Assembly (NCBI GenBank): GCA_900545305.1
Contig: UQYD01000003.1
Coordinates: forward strand, 37,142-101,141
Direction of reading: 5' to 3'
DNA: 64,000 nucleotides
DNA from: an uncultured Eubacterium sp.
GTDB lineage: Bacteria > Bacillota > Clostridia > Lachnospirales > CAG-274
The notes below the pieces were generated by a model. The model did no database searches, was not told the origin of the DNA, and was given only the letters and a program-made list of their open reading frames with translations. Position numbers and translations under genes: made by a program. Below, one piece after another: positions 46,057-55,140 of this stretch. Within the stretch, counting starts at the first letter, position 1, and each line of letters opens with the position of its first letter.

Positions 46057-47516
46057 TACTCACCTGTACCAATAACAACAACAATATCGTATTCAGAAGC
46101 AACTGTTGGGTCTGTAACAACTTCACAGCCGTCAAAAGACTTCTTAAGCTGTTGTCCCATACCGTCTTCTTTTACATAAATTCTTGTTTTACTTACCTTT
46201 TCACCACTATATGTTCCAATAGAAGATACATTGTAACCTTCTCCTTCAAATTCCTGCTTAACCTTAGTAGCCATACCATTTGCATAACCACCATTGAGAA
46301 CCTGAATAGTTAATTCAGCATCATTGTAATTTCCAGCATTGGCTTCTGCATTCTGCTGTGACTCTCTTTCAGCAATTATTTCATTACTTGGTCTTGAGAA
46401 TATGTCATAAGCAAGTTTATTTGTTTCTTCTTCATCCATAACATACCCACCTACAAAACCGTACATTGAGCCGATTTCACCTGGTAAAGTATATGTATTT
46501 ACCTTATTGCTATCAAACTGCTTTAATACATTTATATACTTTATAGCATCAGTAATCTTCAAATCTGTAGTAATGTACTTAAAGAAAGTATTAATATAAG
46601 CAGATGGATTAGAGAATATAGTATCTGCATTCATAACCTGCTTTAAGAACTCTTTAATAAAGTTCTGCTGTGTTTCAACACGACCTATATCCTGATTGTC
46701 GTAACCCTTTCTAAATCTTACAAGACCTTCTGCCTGCTTACCATTAAGCTTCTGAGGACCAGCCTTTAAGTGAATTGCAAGGTCCTGACCAGGGTCGTCG
46801 TAATCCATATCAATCGGAACATTGTATTCAATACCACCAATGGAATCAACAAGATAATCAAATGCCTCAAAACTAACCTTAACATAAAAATCAATATTAG
46901 TATCAAGCATAGTATTAAGCTGATTTTCCAAAAGCTCCATACCATACTTGTCACCACCATAGTGATGAATAGCATTTATCTTCATACCATGCTGTCCAGG
47001 TTCAGGGAATTCTTCATTCATCTTAGTAAAAGTATCATCATCAACTCTTACAAGAGTATCTCTCGGTACTGAAATAAGATTTAATTCTCCTAAAACTGAA
47101 TTATAACAGCCTACAATAATTGTATCCGTTCTTGTTCCGTCATCATCAACACCGACAATAAGGAAAGTTGTCCTTTCCGGAAGTTTCGGTGTTACCATTT
47201 CAGAAATCTTTGTAACCGGTGTTTCCACAATGCCGTCATCATCAGGATTATCATTAATGTATGTCCAGCCAAAATAGCCGAGAACGGCAACACAATAAAG
47301 ACCTAAAACAGCTGCCAAAATCATAAAGAATTTAGCCTTTAAAGTTCTCTTTTTCTTAGGTTTGTTAGGCTTATCTTTAGTAGCCTTAACCTTTTCCTTT
47401 ACAACTTTTGCCTTTTTTTCCTTCTTTTTTCTTCGCCCGCTGTTTCTACTTCTTCTGCGGCTGGGAGTTTCCTCGAAGTCGTAGTCGTCGTAATCGTCAT
47501 ATCTGTTTTTACTCAT
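46056..47516 (-). CDS. LCP-family (LytR-CpsA-Psr) cell-wall glycopolymer ligase
   Basis: 486 residues. LCP enzymes attach teichoic acids or other glycopolymers to peptidoglycan. The N-terminus is a very basic cytoplasmic tail (RRRSRNSGRRKKKEKKAK...), then one membrane segment (about residues 68-88), then the extracellular LCP domain with FLIVGVDDDGTRTDTIIVG, LISVPRDTLVRV (active-site Arg) and GLVRFRKGYDNQDIGRVETQQ. The C-terminus (about 400-486) is a LytR_C domain. First gene of the operon with two flavoproteins; no functional link is evident. Confidence 0.93.
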   Translation of the reverse strand: MSKNRYDDYDDYDFEETPSRRRSRNSGRRKKKEKKAKVVKEKVKATKDKPNKPKKKRTLKAKFFMILAAVLGLYCVAVLGYFGWTYINDNPDDDGIVETPVTKISEMVTPKLPERTTFLIVGVDDDGTRTDTIIVGCYNSVLGELNLISVPRDTLVRVDDDTFTKMNEEFPEPGQHGMKINAIHHYGGDKYGMELLENQLNTMLDTNIDFYVKVSFEAFDYLVDSIGGIEYNVPIDMDYDDPGQDLAIHLKAGPQKLNGKQAEGLVRFRKGYDNQDIGRVETQQNFIKEFLKQVMNADTIFSNPSAYINTFFKYITTDLKITDAIKYINVLKQFDSNKVNTYTLPGEIGSMYGFVGGYVMDEEETNKLAYDIFSRPSNEIIAERESQQNAEANAGNYNDAELTIQVLNGGYANGMATKVKQEFEGEGYNVSSIGTYSGEKVSKTRIYVKEDGMGQQLKKSFDGCEVVTDPTVASEYDIVVVIGTGE

Positions 47517-47542
47517 TTCTTCCTCCTAAATAAGCCTACAAA

Positions 47543-49216
47543 TTATTTGTTTGGCTTAAAAGAACTCTTAAGTGAAACAATACGGTTAAACACAAGATGT
47601 TCTTCTGTACAATGCTTGCTATCAGCAACAAAATATCCGTTTCTCATAAACTGGAATCTATCCATAGGCTTAACACCCTTTATAGATGGTTCAATATAAG
47701 CCTTTACAGTAGTAAGTGAATTAGGATTCATACTGTAGCCGTTTTCTGAATTTTCATCCGGTACTACAAGATTTTCGTATAAGTTTACATCAGCAGTAAC
47801 AGCAGTTGCTGCATTTACCCAATGAACTGTACCCTTAACTTTTCTTGCTGTAAAATCAAGACCACTCTTTGTAGCTGGGTCATAAGTACCGTGAATTTCA
47901 ACTACCTTACCGTTTTCGTCTTTAACAAAATCAGTACAAGTAACAAAGTATGCACCCTTCAATCTTACTTCATTACCAACAGCAAATCTAAAGTATTTCT
48001 TAGGAGGTTCTTCCATAAAGTCAGAAGCCTCAATATAAAGTTCTCTTGAGAAAGGAACTTCTCTTTTACCCATTTCTTCGTTCTTAGGGTGATTTTCAAT
48101 TTCAAGCATTTCAGTCTGACCCTCTGGATAATTTGTTATAACTAACTTAATAGGGTCTAAAACTGCCATAACTACAGGAACTTTTGGCTGTAAATCTTCT
48201 CTGATACAATATTCAAGCTGTGCTAAATCAACAACTGAATTAGCCTTTGAAACACCAACCATATTACAGAAATTCTTAATTGACTCTGGAGTATAACCAC
48301 GTCTTCTGATACCAGAAAGAGTTACAAGTCTAGGGTCGTCCCAACCATCAACCTGATTTGTTTCAACAAGATTTCTTAAATATCTCTTACCCATAATAGT
48401 GTCTGCAAGATTAAGCTTAGCAAACTCTACCTGTCTAGGCTTTGTAGCCTTTGGAAGTGTAATATTATTTACAACCCAGTCATATAAAGGTCTGTGGTCT
48501 TCAAATTCCATTGTACAAATAGAATGTGTAATACCTTCAATAGCATCTTCAACAGGATGTGCGAAATCGTACATTGGGTAGATACACCACTTGTCGCCTG
48601 TAGAATGATGATGAATATGAGCAATTCTGTAAATAACTGGGTCACGCATATTGATGTTAGGTGATGCCATATCAATCTTAGCTCTTAAAGTCTTTTCGCC
48701 ATCACCAAATTCACCATTTCTCATTCTCTGGAAAAGGTCAAGGTTTTCTTCAACACTTCTGTTTCTATAAGGACTTTCCTTACCAGGTTCAGTAAGTGTA
48801 CCTCTTGCTTGACGAATTTCCTCTGCATTCATATCACAAACGAAAGCAAGACCTTTTTTAATAAGCTCTACAGCAAAATCATACATCTGTTCAAAGTAAC
48901 TTGATGCAAAAAATAATCTATCTTCCCAATCAAAACCAAGCCACTTAATATCATTTTTAATTGATTCAACGAATTCTGTATCCTCTTTAGCAGGGTTTGT
49001 ATCATCAAATCTTAAATTGCACTTACCACCATAATATTCTGCTAATCCAAAGTTAAGGCAAACGCTTTTTGCATGACCTATGTGAAGATAGCCATTAGGC
49101 TCTGGTGGGAAACGTGTAATAATTTTTGAGCAATCATCGCCTAAATCTTCCTGAATAAGGCTGTGAATAAAATTGCCTGTGCCACCTAAGCCATTTTCTT
49201 TGTTATTATCTTCCAT
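47543..49216 (-). CDS. glnS: Glutaminyl-tRNA synthetase
   Basis: 557 residues, normal GlnRS size. Charges tRNA-Gln directly. HIGH motif in [15 protein letters not shown] (about residues 36-50); the GlnRS-specific RFDDTNP, and [18 protein letters not shown] are present. The KMSKS-equivalent loop reads [11 protein letters not shown], where E. coli has MSKRK, so one Ser is Gly. C-terminal anticodon-binding beta barrels complete. Having GlnRS and not only the GatCAB route is seen in part of the Clostridia. Confidence 0.97.
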   Translation of the reverse strand: MEDNNKENGLGGTGNFIHSLIQEDLGDDCSKIITRFPPEPNGYLHIGHAKSVCLNFGLAEYYGGKCNLRFDDTNPAKEDTEFVESIKNDIKWLGFDWEDRLFFASSYFEQMYDFAVELIKKGLAFVCDMNAEEIRQARGTLTEPGKESPYRNRSVEENLDLFQRMRNGEFGDGEKTLRAKIDMASPNINMRDPVIYRIAHIHHHSTGDKWCIYPMYDFAHPVEDAIEGITHSICTMEFEDHRPLYDWVVNNITLPKATKPRQVEFAKLNLADTIMGKRYLRNLVETNQVDGWDDPRLVTLSGIRRRGYTPESIKNFCNMVGVSKANSVVDLAQLEYCIREDLQPKVPVVMAVLDPIKLVITNYPEGQTEMLEIENHPKNEEMGKREVPFSRELYIEASDFMEEPPKKYFRFAVGNEVRLKGAYFVTCTDFVKDENGKVVEIHGTYDPATKSGLDFTARKVKGTVHWVNAATAVTADVNLYENLVVPDENSENGYSMNPNSLTTVKAYIEPSIKGVKPMDRFQFMRNGYFVADSKHCTEEHLVFNRIVSLKSSFKPNK

Positions 49217-49228
49217 TATTTTGTCCTC

Positions 49229-49477
49229 CTAAAAATTCTTAGTTTGGAAATCTCTGTGGTAAAAACCTTTTCCACAGTGGGGACAAACCCCTATTTTCAA
49301 TATCTCATCCCCTGTTTCCACAGAAAGTGTATAGTCAAGCATTACCTTCGTATGCTCTCCTTTTTCAGGGCAATTATGAAAAGTGTAATAAAAACTTGTT
49401 GTTTCCTCAAAGTCCTTTACACCTTGAAAACTTTTTAGTGTTTGAAGTAAATCCAAATTATCACCCACATTTTGCAT
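49229..49477 (-). CDS. Small protein with CxxC zinc-ribbon-like motif
   Basis: 82 residues if started at the ATG at 49477. Features: LLQTLKSFQGVKDFEETTSFYYTFHNCPEKGEH, TLSVETGDEILKIGVCPHCGKGFYHRD, with a CPHC pair near the C-terminus that may bind zinc with an earlier Cys. Function unknown. TATAAT (49497-49492) with TTGCAT 17 nt upstream would start RNA near 49485, leaving only a few leader bases and no ribosome site, so the mRNA may be nearly leaderless. Ends 12 nt before glnS. Confidence 0.55.
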   Translation of the reverse strand: MQNVGDNLDLLQTLKSFQGVKDFEETTSFYYTFHNCPEKGEHTKVMLDYTLSVETGDEILKIGVCPHCGKGFYHRDFQTKNF

Positions 49478-49569
49478 TACTAATTTATTTATTATAATAT
49501 ATCTTGTTGAAATATGCAAGTTATGTTATTATTAATTGTGAATATTTTTCTAATTTAGGAGATGTTAAA

Positions 49570-50025
49570 GTGTATAATTTTAATATAGAACCTTCACAAA
49601 TTAAGCTTTTTATGAACAAATTGCTTATTGAAAACAGCTTTGATGATTTTGAACTGAGAGAATGTACTATTGCAACAAAAGCTACATTTTCAATAGACGG
49701 CAAATTTAACAAGGATTGGGACGAAAATGAAAATAAAGTTTTCTGTAACTGGAGTGAAATTCGTCCTCTTGCTTTTGAAATTATAAAAGGAAAGCAAAAG
49801 CCCCTTTATATGAAGTATGTCTTTGCATATTCTGATGAAAAAGCCCTTACATTCCACCCTAACGCAAAGGCTTGTTTTGTAAATATAATTTTCAAAAATG
49901 ATGTTGTGACTGTAAGTACAGGTACAGCACAAATTGAATTTTCAATGAACCACGACCTTGACCAAGTTTGGGATAGTTTTGTATCTGAATTTTTCAAGGC
50001 TTTGGGTATTACTGAAGTAAGGTAA
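49570..50025 (+). CDS. Conserved hypothetical protein (DUF5721-like)
   Basis: 151 residues from the GTG at 49570, chosen because TTAGGAG lies 8 nt upstream; the open frame extends further up but without a ribosome site. Mixed alpha/beta, no membrane segment. VYNFNIEPSQIKLFMNKLLIENSFDDFELRECTIATKATFSIDGKFNKD and WSEIRPLAFEIIKGKQKPLYMKYVF fit a short Lachnospiraceae-restricted family of unknown role that I recall as DUF5721. It overlaps the end of the Crp/Fnr gene by 17 bp, convergent. Confidence 0.65.
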   Translation: MYNFNIEPSQIKLFMNKLLIENSFDDFELRECTIATKATFSIDGKFNKDWDENENKVFCNWSEIRPLAFEIIKGKQKPLYMKYVFAYSDEKALTFHPNAKACFVNIIFKNDVVTVSTGTAQIEFSMNHDLDQVWDSFVSEFFKALGITEVR

Positions 50026-50671
50026 ATTTATTTTTCCTACACTTAATTATACCCTCTTTTTGCAGTTTTCCTATTTCAGTTGACAATGCACTTCTGTCAA
50101 CTGAAAGATAGTCTGCAAGTTGCTGACGATTAAAGGGTATTTCAAAAGTTAGTGAATTATTTTTCATAGACTCACCGGACAAGTATGAAAGTAGCTTTTC
50201 TCGTATGGTTTTCTTTTTAATATGTTCTATTTTTCTTGTAAAATTCAAATTCTTTTTCGCCAAATTCACAAGCATATTTCTTACTATTTTTCTTTGACAT
50301 TCTTCGTTAGTAAAACTATTTCCAAGTATTTTTTCAACATTAAAAAACATAACTTCTGTTTTTTCCAATGCCTCTACACTTATTTCAGCTGTACTATTCT
50401 TAAGGCAGGCAAAGGTTTCAGCAAAAATTTCTCCTGAAAGCAATTCTGAAATAACACTTCTGTTACCCCAAAAATCTTCCTTTATAACTATAGCTTTTCC
50501 GGAAATGATTGTTCCAAAAGATTTTATACTATCTCCATTTCTTATTATAAAATTTCCCTTTTCATAGCTTATTTTCTTAGGACTTAAATCAGCTAATATT
50601 TCCTTTATTTCCTCATCATTTAAGCCATTAAATATAATTGATTTTTTTAATACATCTATATATTTCTCCAA
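50009..50671 (-). CDS. Crp/Fnr-family regulator, likely regulator of hcp
   Basis: 220 residues. N-terminal cyclic-nucleotide-binding-like barrel (about residues 15-120) with GNFIIRNGDSIKSFGTIISGKAIVIKED and LLSGEIFAET; dimer helix; C-terminal winged helix with FNRQQLADYLSVDRSALSTEIGKLQKEGII as recognition helix region. No Fnr-type Cys cluster is visible. It is divergent from hcp, and the palindrome between them fits its own binding site. HcpR-type regulators of this family respond to nitric oxide or related stress; that role is inferred. Confidence 0.85.
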   Translation of the reverse strand: MEKYIDVLKKSIIFNGLNDEEIKEILADLSPKKISYEKGNFIIRNGDSIKSFGTIISGKAIVIKEDFWGNRSVISELLSGEIFAETFACLKNSTAEISVEALEKTEVMFFNVEKILGNSFTNEECQRKIVRNMLVNLAKKNLNFTRKIEHIKKKTIREKLLSYLSGESMKNNSLTFEIPFNRQQLADYLSVDRSALSTEIGKLQKEGIIKCRKNKFTLLQ

Positions 50672-50695
50672 AAATATTCTCCCTTTTTCAAAAAA

Positions 50696-50738
50696 TGTTG
50701 TAATTACAACAGAATTATTATTTTAAGTATATTATACT
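50696..50738 (+). promoter_or_regulatory. hcp promoter with Crp/Fnr palindrome at -41.5
   Basis: TGTTGTAATTACAACA (50696-50711) is a perfect 16-bp palindrome. TATACT (50733-50738) is a good -10, with no recognisable -35. A start site at about 50745 puts the palindrome centre at -41.5, the class II activator position of Crp/Fnr proteins. It also lies just upstream of the regulator's own gene, so it could serve autoregulation. Confidence 0.75.
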
Positions 50739-50777
50739 TTACCCATAAATTCAAGAAAAGAAAAGGAGATTTAAAAT

Positions 50778-52319
50778 ATGGAAAATAAAATGTTTTGCTT
50801 TCAATGTGAACAGACAGCTGGTTGTACAGGCTGTACCGGTAAAGCCGGTGTATGTGGAAAATCTGCATTAACTGCTAAACTTCAGGACCAATTAACAGGT
50901 GCATTGATTACTCTTGCAAAAAAGAACGAAATTAATGAAGTCAACACAAAAGTTATAATTGAATGTCTTTTTACAACAATTACAAACGTTAGTTTTAATG
51001 ATGAAACTCTTATACAGCTTATAGACAAAGTTCACTCTCTAAGTGGTAACACAGCAGACTACGATATGTCTAACCTTTGGAATGAAAATGAAGATATTCG
51101 TTCATTAAAATCTCTAATACTTTTTGGCATAAGGGGTATGGCTGCCTATGCCTATCACGCTATGGTCTGTAACTATACTGATAACGATGTAAATGAATTT
51201 TTCTACACTTCACTTTCTGCAATAGGTAGTGATTTAACACAAGAAGAACTTTTACCTCTTGTATTAAAAACAGGAGAAATTAACCTCAAATGTATGGCAT
51301 TATTAGATAAAGCTAATACTGAAACTTTTGGCAATCCTGAACCTACAAAGGTTACTCTTGAAATAGAAAAAGGACCTTTTATTGTAATTACAGGTCACGA
51401 CCTCTATGACCTAAAACAGCTTTTAGAACAAACAAAGGATAAGGGAATTAACATTTATACTCATGGTGAAATGTTACCAGCCCATGGCTATCCAGAGCTT
51501 AAAAAATATCCTCATTTAAAGGGTAACTTTGGTACAGCTTGGCAAAATCAGCAAAAAGAATTCGACAACCTTCCTGCTCCTATTCTTTACACAACAAACT
51601 GTCTTATGCCAGTCAAATCTAGCTATGCTGACAGAGTTTTTACAACTGAAATGGTTTCTTATCCGGAAATGGTACACATCGGAGATAATAAGGACTTTAC
51701 TCCTGTTATAGAAAAAGCTCTTGAATTAGGTGGCTATGCTGAAAATCAAATAAGAACCGGTATTAATGGTGGTTCAAGTGTTATGACAGGCTTCGGTCAC
51801 AATACAGTATTATCTGTAGCAGATAAAGTTGTAGATGCTGTTAAGAATGGTGATATTAGTCACTTCTTCCTTGTTGGTGGTTGTGACGGTGCAAGAGTTG
51901 GCAGAAATTATTATACTGAATTTGTAAAGCAAACACCTAAAGATAGCATTATTTTAACTCTTGCCTGTGGCAAATTCAGATTTAATGATTTAGATTTAGG
52001 CACAATAGACGGACTTCCTAGAATTATGGATATGGGACAATGTAATGATGCCTATAGTGCAATAAAAGTTGCTGTTGCACTTTCTGAAGCCTTTGGCTGT
52101 GGTGTAAATGAGTTACCTCTTTCTATGGTACTTTCTTGGTATGAACAGAAAGCTGTTTGTATTCTTTTAACTTTACTCCACTTAGGTATCAAGAATATTT
52201 ATTTAGGACCAACTCTCCCTGCTTTTGTATCTAAAAATGTGCTTAATTTCTTGGTTGAAAATTATAATATTTCCCCAATAAGCACTCCTGAAGAAGATTT
52301 AAAGAAAATTTTAGGCTAA
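50778..52319 (+). CDS. hcp: Hybrid-cluster protein / hydroxylamine reductase
   Basis: 513 residues. Hcp carries a 4Fe-4S and a hybrid Fe-S-O cluster and acts as a nitric oxide or hydroxylamine reductase in anaerobes. The N-terminal MFCFQCEQTAGCTGCTGKAGVCGKS supplies the Cys of the cubane cluster; downstream, NGGSSVMTGFGHN, GGCDGARVGRNYY, TLACGKFRFN and NELPLSMVLSWYEQKAVC supply hybrid-cluster ligands. AAAGGAG lies 8 nt before the start. Monocistronic, controlled by the divergent Crp/Fnr gene. Confidence 0.96.
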   Translation: MENKMFCFQCEQTAGCTGCTGKAGVCGKSALTAKLQDQLTGALITLAKKNEINEVNTKVIIECLFTTITNVSFNDETLIQLIDKVHSLSGNTADYDMSNLWNENEDIRSLKSLILFGIRGMAAYAYHAMVCNYTDNDVNEFFYTSLSAIGSDLTQEELLPLVLKTGEINLKCMALLDKANTETFGNPEPTKVTLEIEKGPFIVITGHDLYDLKQLLEQTKDKGINIYTHGEMLPAHGYPELKKYPHLKGNFGTAWQNQQKEFDNLPAPILYTTNCLMPVKSSYADRVFTTEMVSYPEMVHIGDNKDFTPVIEKALELGGYAENQIRTGINGGSSVMTGFGHNTVLSVADKVVDAVKNGDISHFFLVGGCDGARVGRNYYTEFVKQTPKDSIILTLACGKFRFNDLDLGTIDGLPRIMDMGQCNDAYSAIKVAVALSEAFGCGVNELPLSMVLSWYEQKAVCILLTLLHLGIKNIYLGPTLPAFVSKNVLNFLVENYNISPISTPEEDLKKILG

Positions 52320-52354
52320 ACTCAGAACACATTATTTTCGATTTACTAACATAA

Positions 52355-52389
52355 AAGGCTGTTGAAAACTAATACTTTTCAACAGCCTT
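52355..52389. terminator. Bidirectional terminator, hcp / MATE gene
   Basis: 14-bp stem AAGGCTGTTGAAAA (52355-52368) with its complement (52376-52389), 7-nt loop, between convergent genes. Confidence 0.85.
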
Positions 52390-52393
52390 ACTT

Positions 52394-53743
52394 TTATTTA
52401 TAAACTTCTAACCATTTACCTTTCCATGCATATAAAATCATCAATACTGTACCTAAAGTCCATGAAACAGGATAAAGTATGTAAATACCGTCTATAGAAT
52501 TAAACATTGGCAATATAAATTGTACCCAAACAATTCTGAATAAACACATAGATACTAACAAAACTACCATAGGTGGAACACTTTTTCCTGTACCTCTGAC
52601 AGTTCCTGCCAATGATTGCAGAATACTAAGTATAAAGTAAAATGGACAGAAGAACATAATTGCCCTTCTACCGTAGGCAATTACCTCTTTATCCTCTGTA
52701 AACAATCTCATAATTTCATTTGAGAACAATAATATTAAAGCACCGGTTACTATTGTGTAAATCATTCCCATTCCTATAGTTGTCCACATACCTTTTTTTA
52801 CTCTGTCAATTTTTCCAGCACCATAATTTTGACCAACAAATGTTGTTACGGCCATACTAAAACTCATAACCGGCAAAATATTGAAACCGTCTATCTTCAT
52901 ATATGCACCAAAGCCAGCCATAGCCAATGCTCCAAAGCTATTTATGCTAGCCTGAACAAGTATATTTGAAAACGAAATAACCATATTCTGTATGCCTGTT
53001 GGCAAACCAATTTTTACAATACGAATTGCCATTTTTCTATGGCATTTAATCTTTCTTAAATTTACCCTGTAGCTATCATTAATTTTCATTAAGAATATTA
53101 AAGCCAAAATGCAAGAAACAACCTGACTAATATCTGTTGCTATGGCAGCTCCTGCTACACCCATTTTGAGGAAACTAATTAATACTATATCCAATATTAT
53201 GTTAGTAACTGAGGCATAGGCAAGGTAAATCAATGAACGCTTAGAATTACCTGCTGCGTTTAAAATACCTGCTGACATATTGTAAACTACATTAAATATT
53301 AATCCACAGGAATACAATCTTAAATATGTAATTGAGTCATTTATTACATCATCAGGTGTGCCCATTAACCTTAATATAGACGGTGTGAATATTACACCAC
53401 CTATTGTCAAAACAATACCTAAAATAATTGCAATAAAAAAAGCTGTATGAACAGCATCTTGTGTAGCCTTATTATCTTTCGCTCCTAAAAATTGTGCCAC
53501 TATTACACCGGCACCAACAGAAGCACCCTGACTAAATGCAATTAACAGATATATAAGTGATGTACTTGAACCAACAGCTGCTAAAGCCTTACTTCCAACA
53601 AAGTTACCTACAATGATAGAATCAGCCGTATTGTACAACTGCTGTAGTAAATTGCCTAAAATCAAAGGTATTGAAAAAAATAAAATATTCTTCCATATTT
53701 TTCCCTCTGTCATAAGGTTTGATTTTGATTTTTCTCTCTCCAT
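52394..53743 (-). CDS. MATE-family multidrug/Na+ efflux transporter
   Basis: 449 residues with about twelve membrane segments in two six-helix halves, usual for MATE. Motifs: IPLILGNLLQQLYNTADSIIVGNFVG at the start of the first half, ALAAVGSSTSLIYLLIAFSQGASVGAGVIVAQ, and MAVTTFVGQNYGAGKID at the matching place in the second half. Uses a cation gradient to export drugs or metabolites; substrate unknown. Standalone gene. Confidence 0.95.
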   Translation of the reverse strand: MEREKSKSNLMTEGKIWKNILFFSIPLILGNLLQQLYNTADSIIVGNFVGSKALAAVGSSTSLIYLLIAFSQGASVGAGVIVAQFLGAKDNKATQDAVHTAFFIAIILGIVLTIGGVIFTPSILRLMGTPDDVINDSITYLRLYSCGLIFNVVYNMSAGILNAAGNSKRSLIYLAYASVTNIILDIVLISFLKMGVAGAAIATDISQVVSCILALIFLMKINDSYRVNLRKIKCHRKMAIRIVKIGLPTGIQNMVISFSNILVQASINSFGALAMAGFGAYMKIDGFNILPVMSFSMAVTTFVGQNYGAGKIDRVKKGMWTTIGMGMIYTIVTGALILLFSNEIMRLFTEDKEVIAYGRRAIMFFCPFYFILSILQSLAGTVRGTGKSVPPMVVLLVSMCLFRIVWVQFILPMFNSIDGIYILYPVSWTLGTVLMILYAWKGKWLEVYK

Positions 53744-53821
53744 TACATTTCTCCCTCTTTGACAACATCTTTCCAGAAATATATTATAATCACATTATTC
53801 TTTAATATCAAGACTAAAAAA

Positions 53822-53849
53822 AGGAATGTACAATCTCTCATACATTCCT
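53822..53849 (-). terminator. Terminator hairpin, dispersed copy 1
   Basis: 9-bp stem (53822-53830 with 53841-53849), loop CAATCTCTCA, followed by eight T on the leftward strand. Stem and loop occur again, inverted, at 60998-61029. Confidence 0.75.
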
Positions 53850-53950
53850 CAAATTGTCAATAAAACTTATATAATGTCATATGTTTTAGTGAAATCTAAT
53901 ATAAATAGATTATTTTGTAGAAAAAAATCGTTTATGCTATAAAAAAGCAA

Positions 53951-54013
53951 AAAAGCCCAATTGTACTGGACTTTTCCGATAGACTGAAGGCTATGGAACA
54001 AAACCATAGCCTT
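53951..54013 (-). terminator. Tandem hairpins downstream of the YHYH gene
   Basis: AAGGCTATGG (53987-53996) with CCATAGCCTT (54004-54013), then AAAAGTCCA-type stem (53975-53967 with 53959-53951) followed by T run on the leftward strand. Both lie just after the 54025 gene's stop. Confidence 0.7.
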
Positions 54014-54024
54014 GATTTATTGTA

Positions 54025-54927
54025 TTAATAAGTATTTAACTGTATTTTGCCATTGCCTTTTGTAATACTACCGAATGTAGCAAGTGAATCAAAGGCTACA
54101 AACATTCTACCTTCGCCATTTACAGACTTACTATAGGCTGTATTGTTTTCGCAAATAACGTTTATAGAAGTAGCCTGTGCTTCGTAAGCTACTTTTCCCT
54201 CAGGATAAGATACTACATCAATAGGAGATAACATCTTATCGCCATTTCTGATTATTTTTACAAGTGAACTTTCACTGCCTTTTGTAAAAGTTACATCAAA
54301 GCCATAGCTGTTTAATGAATTACAGTTTACATAGTATTCTCCACCATAAGTATAAAGCTGTATAGCTTTGCCGTTTATTAAACATTCTGTATTTGTATAG
54401 GCTATATAACCCTTGCAAGTTACAGTATATGATGCACTTTTATATCCATTTGTTACAGTAATAACGGCTGTACCAACTGACTTTGCTGTAACTGTACCTG
54501 TATAGCTATCAACTGATGCTACAGAAGAATTACTTGATGACCAACTTAAACTAGCACTGCTGTTATTTGACACAGCACTTGCTGTAAAACTTTCTCCAAC
54601 TGTCATCTGTGGCATAGTGTGCATTAAATAAACATTGTTTTTATTTGGATTTTCTGCCACTGTAGTAGTTTTAGTTGTTGTATAACTGCTACTACTTGAA
54701 GAAGATGAACTTGATGTACTTGTAGAACTTGATTTATAAGGACAAACACCATTGGGATGTAAATGTGCCGGATATCCTCCACAATGATAGTGGTAAGAAC
54801 CTAAACCACTTTTGTTTTTGTAATCATGGTGACCTCCGTTTGAATCAGTTCTTCCTGGATGTGCATATACTGAACCAGCTGAAAGCATAACTGATAACAA
54901 TATAGCTGTAATTTTTCTTAACTTCAT
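54025..54927 (-). CDS. Secreted YHYH-domain protein with Ig-like repeat
   Basis: 300 residues. Signal peptide MKLRKITAILLSVMLSAGSVYA, then a YHYH-type module (HPGRTDSNGGHHDYKNKSGLGSYHYHCGG..HLHPNGVCPY, about residues 23-66), a Ser/Thr linker, a BIG2-like Ig domain (about 105-170, LSWSSSNSSVASVDSYTGTVTAKSVGTAVITV) and a C-terminal region resembling the copper amine oxidase N-terminal-like fold. Extracellular or wall-associated; the His/Cys-rich start may bind metal. Function unknown. The conserved non-coding motif at 55050-55100 lies upstream. Confidence 0.75.
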   Translation of the reverse strand: MKLRKITAILLSVMLSAGSVYAHPGRTDSNGGHHDYKNKSGLGSYHYHCGGYPAHLHPNGVCPYKSSSTSTSSSSSSSSSSYTTTKTTTVAENPNKNNVYLMHTMPQMTVGESFTASAVSNNSSASLSWSSSNSSVASVDSYTGTVTAKSVGTAVITVTNGYKSASYTVTCKGYIAYTNTECLINGKAIQLYTYGGEYYVNCNSLNSYGFDVTFTKGSESSLVKIIRNGDKMLSPIDVVSYPEGKVAYEAQATSINVICENNTAYSKSVNGEGRMFVAFDSLATFGSITKGNGKIQLNTY

Positions 54928-55049
54928 TTTAATTACCCCTTTCTAATATTTTATATATTAATAATACACAAAATAAGGTGGTAATTTCAATTCAGATATA
55001 TTGACATAATTCGACATAAATTGATGTTTTTTGCAGTAATTAACATCGC

Positions 55050-55100
55050 TAATTTGTGTCTTGATTGGTTAAAGTCGTCTGGATTTATCTTTCCGATTCA
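55050..55100 (-). promoter_or_regulatory. Shared 50-nt upstream motif, copy A
   Basis: On the leftward strand: TGAA-N2-GGAAAGATAAAT, 25 variable nt, ACAAATTA. The same boxes occur at 63717-63766. Both copies start just after a terminator and lie upstream of a secreted-protein gene. Role unknown. Confidence 0.5.
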
Positions 55101-55104
55101 CTAA

Positions 55105-55136
55105 AAAGACCATATACTTTTCAGTATATGGTCTTT
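55105..55136 (-). terminator. Terminator of the CmpB-like gene
   Basis: 14-bp perfect stem (55105-55118 with 55123-55136, core AGACCATATACT), TTTC loop, 4 nt after the gene's stop; T-rich on the leftward side. Confidence 0.85.
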
Positions 55137-55140
55137 AGAA

